Below are positions 1 to 12,331 of a DNA stretch of 64,000 nucleotides, piece after piece. Position numbers and translations under genes: made by a program. The notes below the pieces were generated by a model. That model had not been told where the DNA came from, made no database searches, and was given only the letters and a program-made list of their open reading frames with translations. The stretch's first letter is position 1. Each line of letters opens with the position of its first letter. The stretch is from contig NC_088708.1 in the NCBI RefSeq assembly GCF_963576615.1, positions 54,051,196 to 54,115,195 on the forward strand, read 5' to 3'. Source of the DNA: Watersipora subatra (taxonomy: Eukaryota; Bryozoa; Gymnolaemata; Cheilostomatida; Watersiporidae).

Positions 1-1232
1 ATCAACATTGGCAAAGTAGTGTACATTGTACAGACTGTCGTGGACGCTTAGCGAAATATTGGAAAAGTTCGACAGCTGCAATCTTTCCTGACATATCCGA
101 TGTCATCGGTTCACGGAGCACATAGTCAACAAATAATCGTCGAGAGGGCAACTCCGACATGCGGCGATACAGTGTAAATCAACCTTTAGATGCTCCTAAA
201 CAACTAGTTGAAGCAACTCTAGTAGCAGCCCTTAATTTCAGCCGAGTTAAAACCAACTAATCAGAGTTAAGTCTAAAATGAGAGTCATTAATCAACTGGC
301 ACAATTAGTCTAGGGCTAGTCGAGGGTATGTCGCCGCATATTCCAAGGGATCAAGGTCGCATTAGTGATATAATTGAACGCAACTAGCCTGCATAATCCG
401 TGCTTGAGAAACTCGATCACCATTGAGAGGTTTATTAGTGTTAGAGAATCGGAGTGTGGTGAGGTTCACATCGCTTATAAATAGTTGATGAAGGCCCTTG
501 AATAGTGTTAGCCCTTTATCCATAGTATCATTTCACACAAAAAATGTAAAACTACAACCTAAAAGTGAACGAAATAGAAATCTGGCTTAAAAGCTGAACA
601 AAAATTATGCTACACAAAAAGCATGTGAAATCAGTAGGTGGATTATACATATTGTAATCTTGAAAGTAGAAATAGGGACATAAAAGTCTAAGAATAGCCT
701 CAGTGGAGCAAAACCTGTACCTAATTGGTCGGCACATGGTCACTAATCCCTATTATTCCTTATTCATAGTCTAAGTTGGTCTGAGTTCAATTATACTTGA
801 AGATTAAAAATGAATCCTTTTAAATTTAACTGTTTCTTCTGCCTCAGCATCAGCTTAGAAATGTCATTTTCAAAGCAGATCAAGCTAAACTAAAGCTATA
901 GCTACATACAACCACAAACATGTAGCTGCGCTGTTTGTTAACACATTTGTGACTGTTGTTTTCAGTAGGGTCAAGGCCATGACATTCATGCGGGATTTTG
1001 TAAACAGTTTGTGGCTTCCAAAAGATTGTCACAGTCTCAAAAGTCATTCCTGAGATTCCATATCACGAAACCTGACTAGTCAATGATGACAGCGGCATTC
1101 ATTGCAAATAGTTACGTTGTCATCCCTGCAAGATAATTGTTGCGGGTCTTGCCTGAAGGATTGGGCTGAAATGAATATAATAAAAACCAAATCCAAAGGG
1201 CACCAACTTATTCAGCCAACCATATGCACATA
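1..1232. other. Gene-less stretch with a transposon end fragment
   Basis: No coding region is recognisable. At about 155-180 the motif GGCGATACAGTGTAAATC resembles the right end of the inverted-repeat element at 1233-1678 (GGCGATATAGTGTGAACC), so the first 180 bases probably end a related, more diverged copy that starts outside the window. The rest is AT-rich unique-looking DNA. Confidence 0.4.
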
Positions 1233-1678
1233 AGGCTGGCTCACACTATATCACCGTTTGTCAGCGTTTGCCTTTCAGCGTTCATCGTCGATTTTGTGAA
1301 CCGAGCGCCGATGGCATTGACGAAGCAACTCGAACACGTCGGGAAAGTTTGTAGCTGAAGTTTGTATTTTGCCAAGCATTTACGACCGCCTTTTAAATGT
1401 GAACCATTTTGGCGATAGTAATTCGCGGTCGTGGAGAGCGTGATTTATTTATTTCCGTTTATGATAGTTGCTGCGGGACTAGTATTTGGTGGAAACACGT
1501 GAAAACAAAGAGGTTTCTTCGCGAAAATTTAAAAAGAAAAATGGGAACACTACATCACGGAGTATTTCTTGATGCAAATGGGATAGGTATGTGATAGTGT
1601 GAACATCGTTATCATCGCCGATCACCGAACTATTGTGGCATCAACGCCGAGTTACGGCGATATAGTGTGAACCAGCCT
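1233..1678. mobile_element. Short inverted-repeat DNA transposon (MITE-like)
   Basis: The left end reads AGGCTGGCTCACACTATATC and the right end is nearly its reverse complement, TATAGTGTGAACCAGCCT. The inverted repeats are about 20 bp and the element about 446 bp, too short for a working transposase. The interior has a 61-codon open frame at 1409-1594 on the + strand with no domain I recognise. It is richer in GC and CpG than its surroundings. Flanks are TAA on the left and TGC on the right, so no clean target duplication is visible. Ends beginning GGCTGGTTCACACTA are seen in hAT and PIF/Harbinger-type MITEs; the superfamily is left open. Confidence 0.7.
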
Positions 1679-2584
1679 GCAGGCGACTAGCCTGTCAGAA
1701 AAATCTACATGTCGATGTTAAGTGGTGTTAAGAATTTGGGGACATAACTTCCCAGCATCTACACAAATGGAGATTTTCATTCTGCGCATAGCCCTGAATT
1801 TAGATGAGCGGTTTACCATTAAAACTAAATTCAAAAGTGTATTGAAAATATTGTATTTACCCGATGCTTTTAGTCATTACAAAGCAAATAATTTTCTTAA
1901 AAGCAAAAACTGAAAAATGCCCCCAAGTAACTTGGATCAATCAACTATCAGATGCTTGTTTCCTCAGCAGAGATTTTAAGCCTTCTATACAGAGCTGTAA
2001 GTCATGAATAAATGATGCCTTCGCATCAGCAATTCCAAGTGGCCAATGTTTGCGGAGCGCGAGTCATCAAGCGTCTTCAATAGAATTGGATGAGAAACCT
2101 GTCAATGCCTACGGAGCTTCGTACTGACAGACCTCAACATTTATGACTAAACTGAACAAAGTCGGGCTATTAGCTAAACAATTGCTTATTAGCAATTTAA
2201 TAAACATAACGGCGATTCAATTATTGGTATTCCATCAGATTTAATAAAGTTTTACGCTCAGACAACAACGGAAAACCTATTTAAACTTCTAATAGACGCA
2301 TTTACTAATCTACGAGAAATCTAACAGTCTTCTCCCATTGTCAAATGCTTTTAAGTGCGAAAGACAAGAAGCTGTTTCATGGGAGGATATTCTATCTCCG
2401 GCGCTGCTTATGACATGTTGGTGCTGACAGATTTAAGTCTCAATCAATATTCAATCAATATGAGAGAGAAAATGTCTTACGCGTGAAGTTTAAAATTGAA
2501 TGTTCTCAAAGACTGGAGGTATTTGGTGGACAGTGAAAAGAGAAAGATAATGGATCAGCGGCACGCCATTCAGATACCCTCAAG
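1679..2584. other. No gene or repeat recognised
   Basis: AT-rich sequence with only short chance open frames. I see no splice-bounded coding exon, inverted repeat or tandem array. Confidence 0.4.
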
Positions 2585-2853
2585 TTAAAGATAAACTTTT
2601 ACAAAATCTTATTAGATTTTATCAGAAAGTATCGGTATTGTTGTTTTATGTTTGAGGTCATCTGATTGTCAGAATGTTTCAAGATTAAATGAGATTAATT
2701 TGAGCGCTTTAACCGCGATCAAGTTTTGTCGATTTTTATCTTGAAACAAATATGCAGACAGATCACCTCAAACATCAAAAACAATTGCAAAAGGTAGAAA
2801 AATGTCAATACTTTCTGATAGAATCTACTAAAATTTTGTGTACTAATTCATCT
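2585..2853. mobile_element. Foldback element family A, copy 1 (short form)
   Basis: The left arm contains AGATTTTATCAGAAAGTATC and the right arm its near inverse, ACTTTCTGATAGAATCTACT. The arms meet almost directly, so the copy is essentially one long hairpin. The left end starts TTAAAGATAAACTT and the right ends in AATTCATCT, matching the other copies, whose outer ends are close to TTAAAGATGAATTTAC. It is the shortest of six copies in the window and has no coding capacity. The open frame at 2752-2943 lies on its right arm and is not a gene. Confidence 0.75.
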
Positions 2854-3660
2854 GTATGCAATCACAAATCAGTACTTGGCCCACTATTGTGCAGGAAACC
2901 ATCAAAACTGTGTCAAGGGTTTTCATTGGCTGATGTTAACTAATAATTTAGATACATCTAACCAAATAAGTGAAACCGGGTGAACTACAACAGATGACGA
3001 TACAATATGATGTAGTATTATATAACAGTATTACATGTGCTTATATAAGAATGCATTTCCTGTTAAATGCATGCATTCATTGTAGTAAATTAAAAACTTC
3101 CGCCTATAAGCGAAAGCTAATCAAAAACTAATACAAAATATTTTTGATAATACGACTATCAAATTTAATGATTTCAGATATTAAACGGTAGAAATGGTTT
3201 CAACTAGAATCACTATAATAATAACAGATTACGTAGTTGTCATCTCATTGTCTAATCTAGTTTGCAGTTTAGATATCTTCAGTAATAACTCTCTGGTCAA
3301 AGACTGGAAGAATAATCAATCTGTTTGAATATGATGAGCAATAGTGTTGCATACCATAAGATAAGTGAACCATAAATACTTTCACATTGTTTAAAACAAT
3401 TACTGTTTTGTCATCCATCAGAATTACTCACATGGGATGAGTTTGTTTACAAGTCCAGACATCAATTGTAGCGATTCTGTTAAAACCTTTGATCAAAATA
3501 AGTTTTAAAGAGCTCATAAAAATAGTTCAGTATAATTTGTCTAATCTTTCGAGTAGTAGTCATTGCCTTACAATTAAAAACACAAATCTAAGCCATGTAT
3601 ATACCTTATAAAAAAATAATAAATGACCAATTTCACCTTATGTGGAAACGTTCTCCTATT
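2854..3660. other. No gene recognised
   Basis: AT-rich, with no splice-bounded coding segment or array that I can see. Confidence 0.35.
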
Positions 3661-3870
3661 TTTTGTGCTAGGCAAACGACTACACATCAGACTCGGAGTC
3701 TACAGAAAAAGGGGCCGACTCTAAAGAACTGAAATATGGTGACCTGAAAAATTTTACAATAGGTAGAAACGGTATTTTATTTTTCATGCTAGATTAATGA
3801 CTACACATCAGACTCGGAGTCTACAGAAAAGAGAGGCTGACCCTAAACTGAAATGTTGTGATTTGAGTTC
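3661..3870 (+). repeat. Local tandem duplication, period about 121 bp
   Basis: The 20-mer ACTACACATCAGACTCGGAG occurs near 3679 and again near 3800. Each is followed by TCTACAGAAAA and a diverged GGCYGACYCTAAA stretch. Two units are visible and the second is shorter. It is non-coding. Confidence 0.75.
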
Positions 3871-4477
3871 ATAATAAACATGGCAACCATTAATAGCTAT
3901 GATAGTCTTAGGAAACCATTGATAGATCTTAGGAACCCTTGGATACAATTTACCGATCTTATCTAGCCGGAAACTTTGTAAGTTGGATGTGATGCTGCGA
4001 CTATCAAAGATCAACAGAATTATTTTAATGGCTTGCTAGGTTCATCAGCGCTTCCATAAATCACTACACCCATGTTTCAGTATCTTGACTACTAATCCAA
4101 ACCAGCCACTAGCTAGTACAATCACCATTGTCCTTACGGCTTCCAAAATGTGACCTGACAAGCTGTCGGAGGGAAGGAATGCTTTACCTTCACACTTCCT
4201 TCGAGTTGTCAGCGAAACTATTGAGAGTCGATAGATTGGTTTTCTATGCAAATTATATGTAGCTGTCTTCAGCCAGCATGCAAGTAGGTGAACATAAGCG
4301 GATATAAGGAATAACCCGAAATGCGATTAAATCACATTCGTCTAATATATAATAAAGATTAAGGTGATTTAAGTGTTATACATTTTATTGCAACCAAAAT
4401 GTGGAGAACGTATCTTGATTAAGGATTACCAATGATCCTGAGATGGAAAAGGTGACCCACATTAAAAAGTAACTTAC

Positions 4478-4629
4478 TTCAGGTTAGTTAGTTGAATGAA
4501 GTTTGCATGATACAGAGGCAATTGCAATTGACTTGGGTCTCTGAGATCTACTGTAGCACAAATCAGCTGCACTTCAGTAAATAACGTCATCCATATTATG
4601 ATATATAAAGTCAGTGTTTTGTTTATCAT
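4478..4629 (-). CDS. Candidate first coding exon with signal peptide, gene unknown
   Basis: Starting at ATG 4629 on the - strand, 50 codons run to a strong donor (CTGAA|GTAAGT). The peptide opens MINKTLTLYIIIWMTLFTEV and continues QLICATVDLRDP. This is a short polar start, a hydrophobic core of about 15 residues and a small-residue stretch (ICA) suited to signal peptidase. The rest is soluble in character. The exon ends in phase 2. An in-frame ATG 15 codons further upstream also exists, but the chosen start places the hydrophobic core best. Later exons should lie below position 4478; I could not find a convincing one. A foldback element begins about 46 bp upstream of the start. The call rests on signal-peptide shape plus donor, with no family match. 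Confidence 0.35.
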
Positions 4630-4674
4630 ATTGACTGCTTGTGACAGTGTTGGAGAGCAAAGAGTCATTACTCA

Positions 4675-5138
4675 TTTAAAAATGAACTTACAGCAAATTT
4701 TAGGAGATTTTAACAGAATGTATCAGTATTTTTCTATCATTTGAGATTGTTTCTGGTGTTTGAGGTGATCTGACTGCCAGGATGTTTCAAGAGTAAAATT
4801 GACAAAACTTGATTGCTGTTCAGATTCAGATGAAAGTGTGATTATAACGTCTATAGTTGCACTTTGGTAAAAAGACCCGACAGAATGGAGATGCGTAACC
4901 CTGCAACTTGAATGCAACAGCTGATATTAATATAATAAAACTAATATCATATAACAGAAAAGACGGGCAGTCGCACGACTAATGGCGCCATTTTGCATGT
5001 ATTTTTCTTCTGAATGTCTCAACTACTATCAAGTTTTGTCAATTTTAATCTTGAAACATCCTAACAGTCAGATCACCTCAAACATTAAAACAAACAATCG
5101 CCAATGATAGAAAAATACTGATGCTTTTGGATGAAATC
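4675..5138. mobile_element. Foldback element family A, copy 2
   Basis: The left arm starts near TAAAAATGAACTTACAGCAA and reads into GAGATTTTAACAGAATGTAT. The right arm carries TCAAGTTTTGTCAATTTTAA and GATAGAAAAATACTGATGCT before decaying near 5138, so the right tip is lost. The middle holds AATGGCGCCATTTTGCATG, the same spacer (ACATCATTTCGCATG) seen in other copies. Confidence 0.75.
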
Positions 5139-7424
5139 GGAGGTCTCCACACGGAAATCAAGGCTAATCTCACACCATAGGCAGTGTCTTCACTGGTGAG
5201 CCACACATTGTAATACAATGTACTTATATTGGTTCGTGTGTTTTATCTTCAATATGACCTGTTGTGCTACCAGCTACAGACTATGTTGTCAAGGAAACTA
5301 TTTTCTACTTCCTGTTTTCCTTAGATTAGTTACGATGCAGCTAGTATTGCATTTTAATTATCTTTACTATAATAAGAGCTGTGTTTGTCTGTTTGTCAGG
5401 AGCCATGGTTGGTGATCGGAGAAAAAAAGATCGCATCATACAGGATTCAAACTACCAATTTTTAGTATGATAGACAGACACTCTAACAACTGCGGCAATT
5501 CACCACCCACTGGCATTCTATATCAATTGGGTACATATCGATTCTCTGTGCTTTATGGGTACATTTGACAATCGTTCACAGTACCCTAGACTGGTGGGGT
5601 GCTAGTTGATGTAGATACTCTAGATCAGTACTAAACTAACAGGATGTTTCCCGGCATCTTATTTTTGGTTTTGATAATATATCAAATTTCACGTTTTCAG
5701 AAAGTTGCTGGAATGTAATGGCCAGCTTTGGCTACAAAAGAGAAAAGGTTTCATAGGAGGACAATAGCCTGAAATGGATATACTGCCAAAGCGTTATCAA
5801 TGTTAAATAACCAGAAAGTCGTGATCAAATCCAAAAACAGCTGCGCACCCCTTTCACAGATATGTCAACAAGCCACGCATTATTTCTGTAAGCAATACGA
5901 CAACAAATGGCCTCTGAACTGCAAAGCTATGTCGGTAAACTATTTCCCATAGCGAGTAGAGCGATGTTTAGTATTGTACGATGGCATGTTAGTGTGTACT
6001 CAATTGTCAGCTGCGCATGCATGAAAAGAACCATCTTTGGATAAACAAAACACGGCGCAAATTCAAATAATGGAAATAGGAAAACAGCAGCTGAAGGCTT
6101 CAGGATTAAATTACTCTTGAACGTGTAACTAATACGCTAATTGAATTGCTAAGTTGCTAGACGAGGCCCGGTGAGAAGACAAACGCCTTGGGAAACAATT
6201 TAAATCTGATCATCAATCTTGTGATAAGTTAGTCTGATGATAATCTGTCCATATTCTAACGATGCATCCTGATGAACTCTCAACAATCTATGCAACTCCT
6301 ACAGAAACTCCAGGATTTATTGCTAGAAATTATATTCAGTTTCGGAGGGTTTCACCCAAACCTTCAGCATTTAAAGGGGTGTTGATACCCATATCACGCC
6401 AATGCAGTCCTCACATTATGACTGCTTTAGCAGGTGTCTCTGCTCTTTTCAACTGTTTTCAGTAGAGCTAGTATAGACAAAACAATTCCTTAAAAAGTTG
6501 AAAGTGGTAAAAATAAATTGTTACCTGGGCTTTGAGCTGGACTTTGAGAGAGAGCTAGCCGTGAAAGGTATAATATCCACAGACCATAACGTATCCATGT
6601 TAAGCCGGAATGTTCCATTCGATATTGCATATCTGATTGTTCGACAAGAAGGAGAGATTTCTTGTAGTCTCCTACGATTGTATCGTTCAGCCTGAAGGTT
6701 CCATTATTTCGTAGAACAAATTTATTCAAATTCCTATATAGCAGCTAGATACTTCTTAACCAGTTACCAGAAATGTAAATGGCGAATTCTCTCTGTGTTG
6801 AAAAATGAGCGCAACTCCGATCTGTTGGATATATAATCCAAGGGATAAGTTCAAATTTCACCTGCCAGTAATCGGAGATGGCAGAAGCAGATCTAGAGCT
6901 TCCCAAGCCTTCTACGTTCATTCAACTAATTGGATCTAACCTCTATTGAGAATTACAGTCACGCCTTTTCCACTACAGCGAAGCCCTTGACATGTAAGGC
7001 ACGCATCGCTTGCCACGTTTGATTGGATGACCAACTTGAGGGCAGTTCGTAGTAAGATGTGTGACAGAATTTGCTCAATGCATTATTAACTACCATTGTA
7101 TCAGAACCTCAGAAGGATGTCATATATTAGCTTTAACCGATATCAGTATTGGCGGGTCCACATCCACGACAAAGGCTAGTAAACAAAACCAGGTGCTAAT
7201 CGCTGCATTAGGGCTTCCAGTTAAACATTTGGCATAAATTGTTACGCATTATGTAACAGGCGGTCAATTATAAACAATGCAAAGTGGAGCGACGCAGTCC
7301 TACAAGGCTCCAACCAATTATTGATGAGTGATATCATCCATTGTTCACTCGTACTCAACATAAACGTGATAATTCTTAACTTTATGGTACTAATTGAAAA
7401 ATAATGGCTCATTCATTTACAATA
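5139..7424. other. Mostly non-coding; one weak exon candidate
   Basis: No recognised family. The GC-richer part at 6525-6733 on the - strand could be an exon: acceptor TATATAG, about 69 open codons including FVLRNNGTFRLNDT with two N-glycosylation sequons, then donor CCCAG|GTAACA. The same stretch is also open on the + strand and has no family signature, so I leave it as a candidate. The motif at 5370-5400 (ACTATAATAAGAGCTGTG) resembles a dispersed repeat tail common in invertebrate genomes. Confidence 0.25.
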
Positions 7425-7468
7425 TCTAAGAAGGTGGCCTAAGAAGGTGGCCTAAGAAGGTGTCCTAG
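7425..7468 (+). repeat. 14-bp minisatellite, three units
   Basis: The unit GGTGGCCTAAGAA is repeated with a 14-base step and ends in a variant unit (GGTGTCCTAGG). Confidence 0.8.
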
Positions 7469-7604
7469 GTGTGAATTTGTGACTAATGCATCCTGCTTTA
7501 GGCTAAATATAAGTAGATGGTGACCAAGGACAAGTCTGAAAGAAAAAATAATTTTTAGCTTTGTTCAACAAGAGCATACAAGTACTTTCAGCACTCCCAG
7601 AGCA

Positions 7605-7780
7605 GATAATTGTGTTCAGCATTTAAAGGGCAGAACAGGAGATTCAGCATTTTCAGGGGAGACATGTACAGCCAGCATTTTAAGGGAGGCAAGTAGAACG
7701 AGCATTTTAAGGGAAGACAAATAAGTTTAGCATTTCAGAGTAGACAAGGAGATTCAGCATTTTCAGGGGAGGTTAATAAC
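7605..7780 (+). repeat. Degenerate repeat around AGCATTTTMAGGGGAG
   Basis: Five diverged occurrences of the motif AGCATTTTAAGGGRAG/AGCATTTTCAGGGGAG occur at roughly 30-37 base spacing. This is a decayed minisatellite directly before the 23-bp array. Confidence 0.65.
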
Positions 7781-7784
7781 TAAG

Positions 7785-7942
7785 CCTATCAATAGAAGCA
7801 AACTCAGCCTATCAATAGAAGTAAACTCAGTCTATCAATAGAAATAATCTCAGCCTATCAATAGAAGTAAACTCAGTCTATCAATAGAAGTAAACTCAGC
7901 CTATCAATAGAAGTAAACTCAGCCTATCAATAGAAGTAAAGT
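7785..7942 (+). repeat. 23-bp minisatellite, about seven units
   Basis: Units of CCTATCAATAGAAGTAAACT plus CAG repeat with a 23-base step (for example at 7785 and 7808). There are scattered C/T changes. It is non-coding. Confidence 0.9.
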
Positions 7943-8956
7943 CAGGTGATCTACAGTATTGCCCCAGATGTTTGATGATCATAATCACAGATAGGAAGTC
8001 CCACAGGTGTCATTGAGGGCACACGTGAAGATATATGACCGGTAATACCCAAAAGGTCAAATATTTGCATTTTAGCTGCATATCTCTAAAGTTTATGGTA
8101 GCCATAGTTACTTGTCAGCAAAAGAATTTGCTCATGTAAGGATAGTCTAATAGTCTGGCCACCACATTTCTTGGATTAGCAGTAGTTACAAAATAGACTT
8201 GCATGGAATTTGAGATGAGCGCTGCCAACATTTAAAGTATAGGCGAAGAGTAAAAATCTTTCTTTCCCTCTAAGTCTTATTAGTAATGCTATAAGATTAA
8301 CTTATCAACGATTAGTATTTAGGGTGTTAGGAATGCAAAAAAACTTGAAATAACGTCAGTAAATCAATAAATAATAATATTGATTGATTTACTGAGGCAT
8401 GAGATTATCGCAGTTTAGTAAAAAAAATGACAGTAATAGCTTGGAAAAATTTTGGAATATAATCCGTTTTATCAAAGACAAATATTTTTTATATTTTTTA
8501 TCGTTATGTGTAACTGCTAATATTCAGGGTAAATTTTCATCATCTGATTTCAATATTGTTGTTCGTTAAATTTGCATGTTGTATGGTAGTTGTCATATTA
8601 CTCCATGAAACACTAATGCAAAATTGTCAAACAGCAAAGTATGATCAATTCTCATGTTTAGAAACAGGGCACTTCATAATCGAAAACACTTTTGCATAGT
8701 TGATGAAACCATTATCCAACGAGGAGTTTATTTCTCCTTTAGATATTATTCGTAGTAAAGATAACTCCAAAAATTGACACAGCTCTATTTGACAAACCAA
8801 AATGCTTTTGGGCTTAATCAGTGCTATGAATTTATTAATAAATAAGAACAATTTAAACGCGCAGACAAATTTAAAAAGCAACTGGGGTTTGGACTAATTC
8901 ATCTAAGTGATGTACAAAGTAAAATTAGAGGGGGAGTTCTCTTTACTGCCCAAAAA

Positions 8957-9898
8957 CACTCTGTTTCCATGATGCGCAGTGCTTCGGAGTTGCGCCCTCT
9001 CCGAATCATGGAAACGGCGTCTTCGCACTGAAATCACTGCGCACTGATCAGTGCGAAGCCAGTGCAAATACGCAGCAAGGAAACAGCAATTGCGCAGTGG
9101 CTGCGCATAGCTTTCATGCCAAGGAGACGGATTCTTCGAAGGCCATAAACTAGTACAAATGTTATCCCGCTAATCTTGTTTTTTTTTCTATTCTTTTTTG
9201 CAACTAGAGTTGATAAACAATCACTATGTTTCCATGGTGCGCAGTACTGCGATGCAGCCCCCTCCGAAGTCAAGAGGATTGTACGTTTCCATGCTACGCA
9301 GTGGTTTTCAGCAAATTAGCCAGAGAAGAGAAATTGTATAAATCGAATCGCCTGATGGAGAAATTGAATCGATCATGACGGATACCGAACGTCAGAAACG
9401 GTCTTTTTATGCTTCTGTTATCATTATACTTTTATTTATAATACACATTCACAAGGTTTTACAAACCTTAACACCATTTTTACAAAGTAATATATTTTTA
9501 ATAAGTATTTTTTAAGTAATATATTATTTAAACATTAATTTAGGACTTGCCACCTATTTTTCGAAAAGTGTTGGCATCGATAACAAAGTCTAGGAAGGTA
9601 ATCACCTCATCATCCTCGTGGACGCAGACCATAATTAAATTTAGGTGAAAGAAGATCGGAAGAATAGAAAAAAAAACAAGATTAGCGGGATAACATTTGT
9701 ACTAGTTTATGGCCTTCGAAGAATCCGTCTCCTTGGCATGAAAGCTATGCGCAGCCACTGCGCAATTGCTGTTTCCTTGCTGCGAATTTGCACTGGCTTC
9801 GCACTGATCAGTGCGCAGTGATTTCAGTGCGAAGACGCCGTTTCCATGATTCGGAGAGGGCGTAACTCCGAAGCACTGCCCATCATGGAAACATAGTG
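8957..9898. mobile_element. Foldback element family B with near-identical long arms
   Basis: The left arm (about 8957-9195) and right arm (about 9662-9898) are inverted copies of roughly 235 bp. By eye I count about four differences. The tips read CACTCTGTTTCCATGATG and, inverted, CACTATGTTTCCATGATG. A third partial copy of the tip lies inside at about 9221-9305 (CACTATGTTTCCATGGTG). The arms are much more GC-rich than the flanks and contain small palindromes such as CACTGATCAGTG. The open frames at 9034-9273 and 9702-9941 are mirror images caused by the arms. No transposase is visible. Flanks (AAAAA left, AATGCC right) give no clear target duplication. Confidence 0.85.
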
Positions 9899-10465
9899 AA
9901 TGCCAAATCATTATAACAAATATTTTATTTCGACGGGGCAAACTTTAATATAGCAAATGACAAATTTAAATAAAAAGCACTCAGTAAAGGTGATATACAT
10001 TAAAAATATAAATGTTTTCATTTAACGATTTCTTTCGAATGTCAATATTTTAACAATGTAATAAAATCTACTTCATATATTTGAAGTAATGATTTTGAAG
10101 TAAATGATTTCTACATCTACATTTCTATGAACTCGACCAAAAAAAGATAAAAAACGATAAAAGACAAATTTACCTCTTACTGTTCTTATGTTCTTTTTTT
10201 AAATTTCAAGTTGTGTGGAATGTCTGGGCTGACAGATTTCATGGAATTCATCAAAACAACCATATACGTGTAGTTCACCTACACGTACATGTGTAGGTGT
10301 GTAGGTGTGTAGGTGTCCATGCATCCTTGGCCATCACCCAAGTATAAAAATATCGCCCAGTATAAAAATAAACAAGATACAAAAATAACTTAGCATCTGG
10401 TTATGTGTTTAGCTCAGTAACCAATGTTTAAATTTAATCTTAATATTTCCATATCAATGTAAAAC
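9899..10465. other. AT-rich non-coding stretch
   Basis: No gene seen. A short GTGTAGGT array with an inverted partner lies at about 10268-10318. Confidence 0.4.
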
Positions 10466-10914
10466 ATTAAAATAACCTTGAACAAAATTTTAGTATAGTT
10501 TATCAGAAAGTATCGGTATTTTTTATCATCTGTGATTGTTTTTCATTTTTGAGGTGATGTGATTGCCAGGATGTTACAAGATTAAAATCGACAAACGTAA
10601 TCGTGGTTAAAACGCTCAGAAGAAAAATATGTGATGACATCAATAGTTATCATTGGGATAGCTGATATCGGTTATTGCGTTCGAGTTGCAGCTTTACGCA
10701 TCTCTATTCTGTCGTTCTCTTTGCAACTATAGATGTCATAATCAAACTTTTGCTTGATCTGAGCATTTTAACTGTGATCAAGCTTTGTCAGTTTAAATCT
10801 TGAAACATCCTGACAGTCAGACCATTTCAAACATCAAAAACAATCACAAATGATAGAAAAATATTGATAATTTCTGATAAAATCTACTAAAATTTTTTGT
10901 AAAGTCATCTTTAA
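10466..10914. mobile_element. Foldback element family A, copy 3
   Basis: It begins ATTAAAATAACCTTGAAC and ends AAGTCATCTTTAA. The arms carry TTATCAGAAAGTATCGGTAT and the inverse GATAATTTCTGATAAAATCT. Both halves also share the inner motifs GATTGCCAGGATGTTACAAG and TTGAAACATCCTGACAGTCA in inverted orientation. It is the cleanest full-length copy, at about 449 bp. There is no coding content. Confidence 0.8.
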
Positions 10915-11800
10915 TACACATCCTACCCAAAAACTACGTCAGCAAGCAATACTAACATTTTGCTGCCTTTAACTGAACCTGTCACAGTTCACTCTTCAAA
11001 AGGAAAATTAATACGAAAACTCACATACCAGATTTGGAAAGCTTGAGATCTCCTTCAGATATGTAGATTTTAACCTTTTTACAAGTGTTTCAGAAACTAG
11101 ACATCAGTTTGGTAGCAACGCCTTTAAACATGCGCACATTCTTGTTAGTCTTTGAGTTCAACAGTTGCACGATAGCTTCTCTTTTAGCTAAGGAGAGTGG
11201 TTTCTCGTCCTATCCACAAACCATTTAGACAATGCGCTCTTTCAACCATACTTGCAGACGTCACCCGACCAAACCTCTAATCCAATGAGTAAAAGATCAG
11301 AGTGCTTTTACGTGCCACACGCTGCAAGTGATTCTGGCTAGGAAGATGGTGAGCGCTGATGCTTTTCTTACATAATACACTCATTAAAGTGTTCAGCTAA
11401 ATGACCAGGGCCACCAATGGATAGTAGTGCTGCCGGTGTTGGGGCAGCAAAAATGAAGTGAGCTAGGACAAGGCCAGACAACAAAACTGATAGGCAAAAT
11501 TTTCATGTCAGAGCAGTTAGAGTTATTCCTCAACCATGACAAACAATAGTGCGGTGTTTGGAGTACAATATGAGAATTGTGATGCAAAATATCTAAGTAG
11601 TGCTGTCATAAGTCAGCTGGGGATGTCTGGACAGCTGCCACAAACGCCGATAAAAAGTTTTATTCAATTATAATTTGACTTTCATTTTGAAAGATATTAA
11701 ATAAACATAAAGTAAAAACCCCTAAAACCCTGACAGAGTTGTGCACTGAGAGATCGTCTGCTGTAATAACATACTGCACAATCATTCCAAAATTTGGGGA
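10915..11800. other. No gene recognised
   Basis: Non-coding as far as I can tell; short open frames only. Confidence 0.35.
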
Positions 11801-11804
11801 GGTA

Positions 11805-12125
11805 GTCGATTGACGCAGGAGTTAGAGTATCGGTCTGCAAAGCAGAAGGTTATAAGTTCATACATAAACCCATTAACTATACTACACTATATTAACTATT
11901 AGTATACTTAATAATTAATATCTACTATATTAATTATATATATTATTAGTATATTTAATAATTAATTTATACTATATTAATTAATATACTATTAACTATA
12001 ACTATATTAAAGTATAGTTAATAAGTCTATGAGTTCATACCCTGATGGAGGTAATTTTTTTCTAAACCTCAAAGCATGGCTTCAGACAGATGTACACGGT
12101 TCTTATTATAGTAAAAATTATTATA
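11805..12125 (+). mobile_element. tRNA-headed SINE-like copy with AT expansion
   Basis: Positions about 11811-11860 resemble a tRNA body: GAGTTAGAGTATCGG (D-arm/A-box-like), TCTGCAAAGCAGA (anticodon-stem-like hairpin), then a degraded B box (TATAAGTTCATA). About 160 bp of TTAATATACTA-type AT repeat follows. Then comes a tail, GCATGGCTTCAGACAGATGT with TTCTTATTATAGTAA, which is shared with 29460-29515. The shared tail on two tRNA-like heads supports a SINE family. Confidence 0.45.
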
Positions 12126-12331
12126 ATTTCATTTTTTATTTTTGTTATTGGGAATCTCATGAGCCATACATCATTGATAATATATTTTTGTTTAATGATA
12201 CACATTTGACCAGATTAATTTTAATACGTTCTTAAGAATAGCTGACATCTACTGAGCATATTAGCCACATCTTACAAAATGCCTTGACACGCTCTGACAG
12301 GCGCTTGCCCTGTGCAACAATGATATCTTAC

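Noticed and set aside
9034-9941. Two 79-codon proteins
   Set aside because: They are mirror images produced by the inverted arms of a foldback element.
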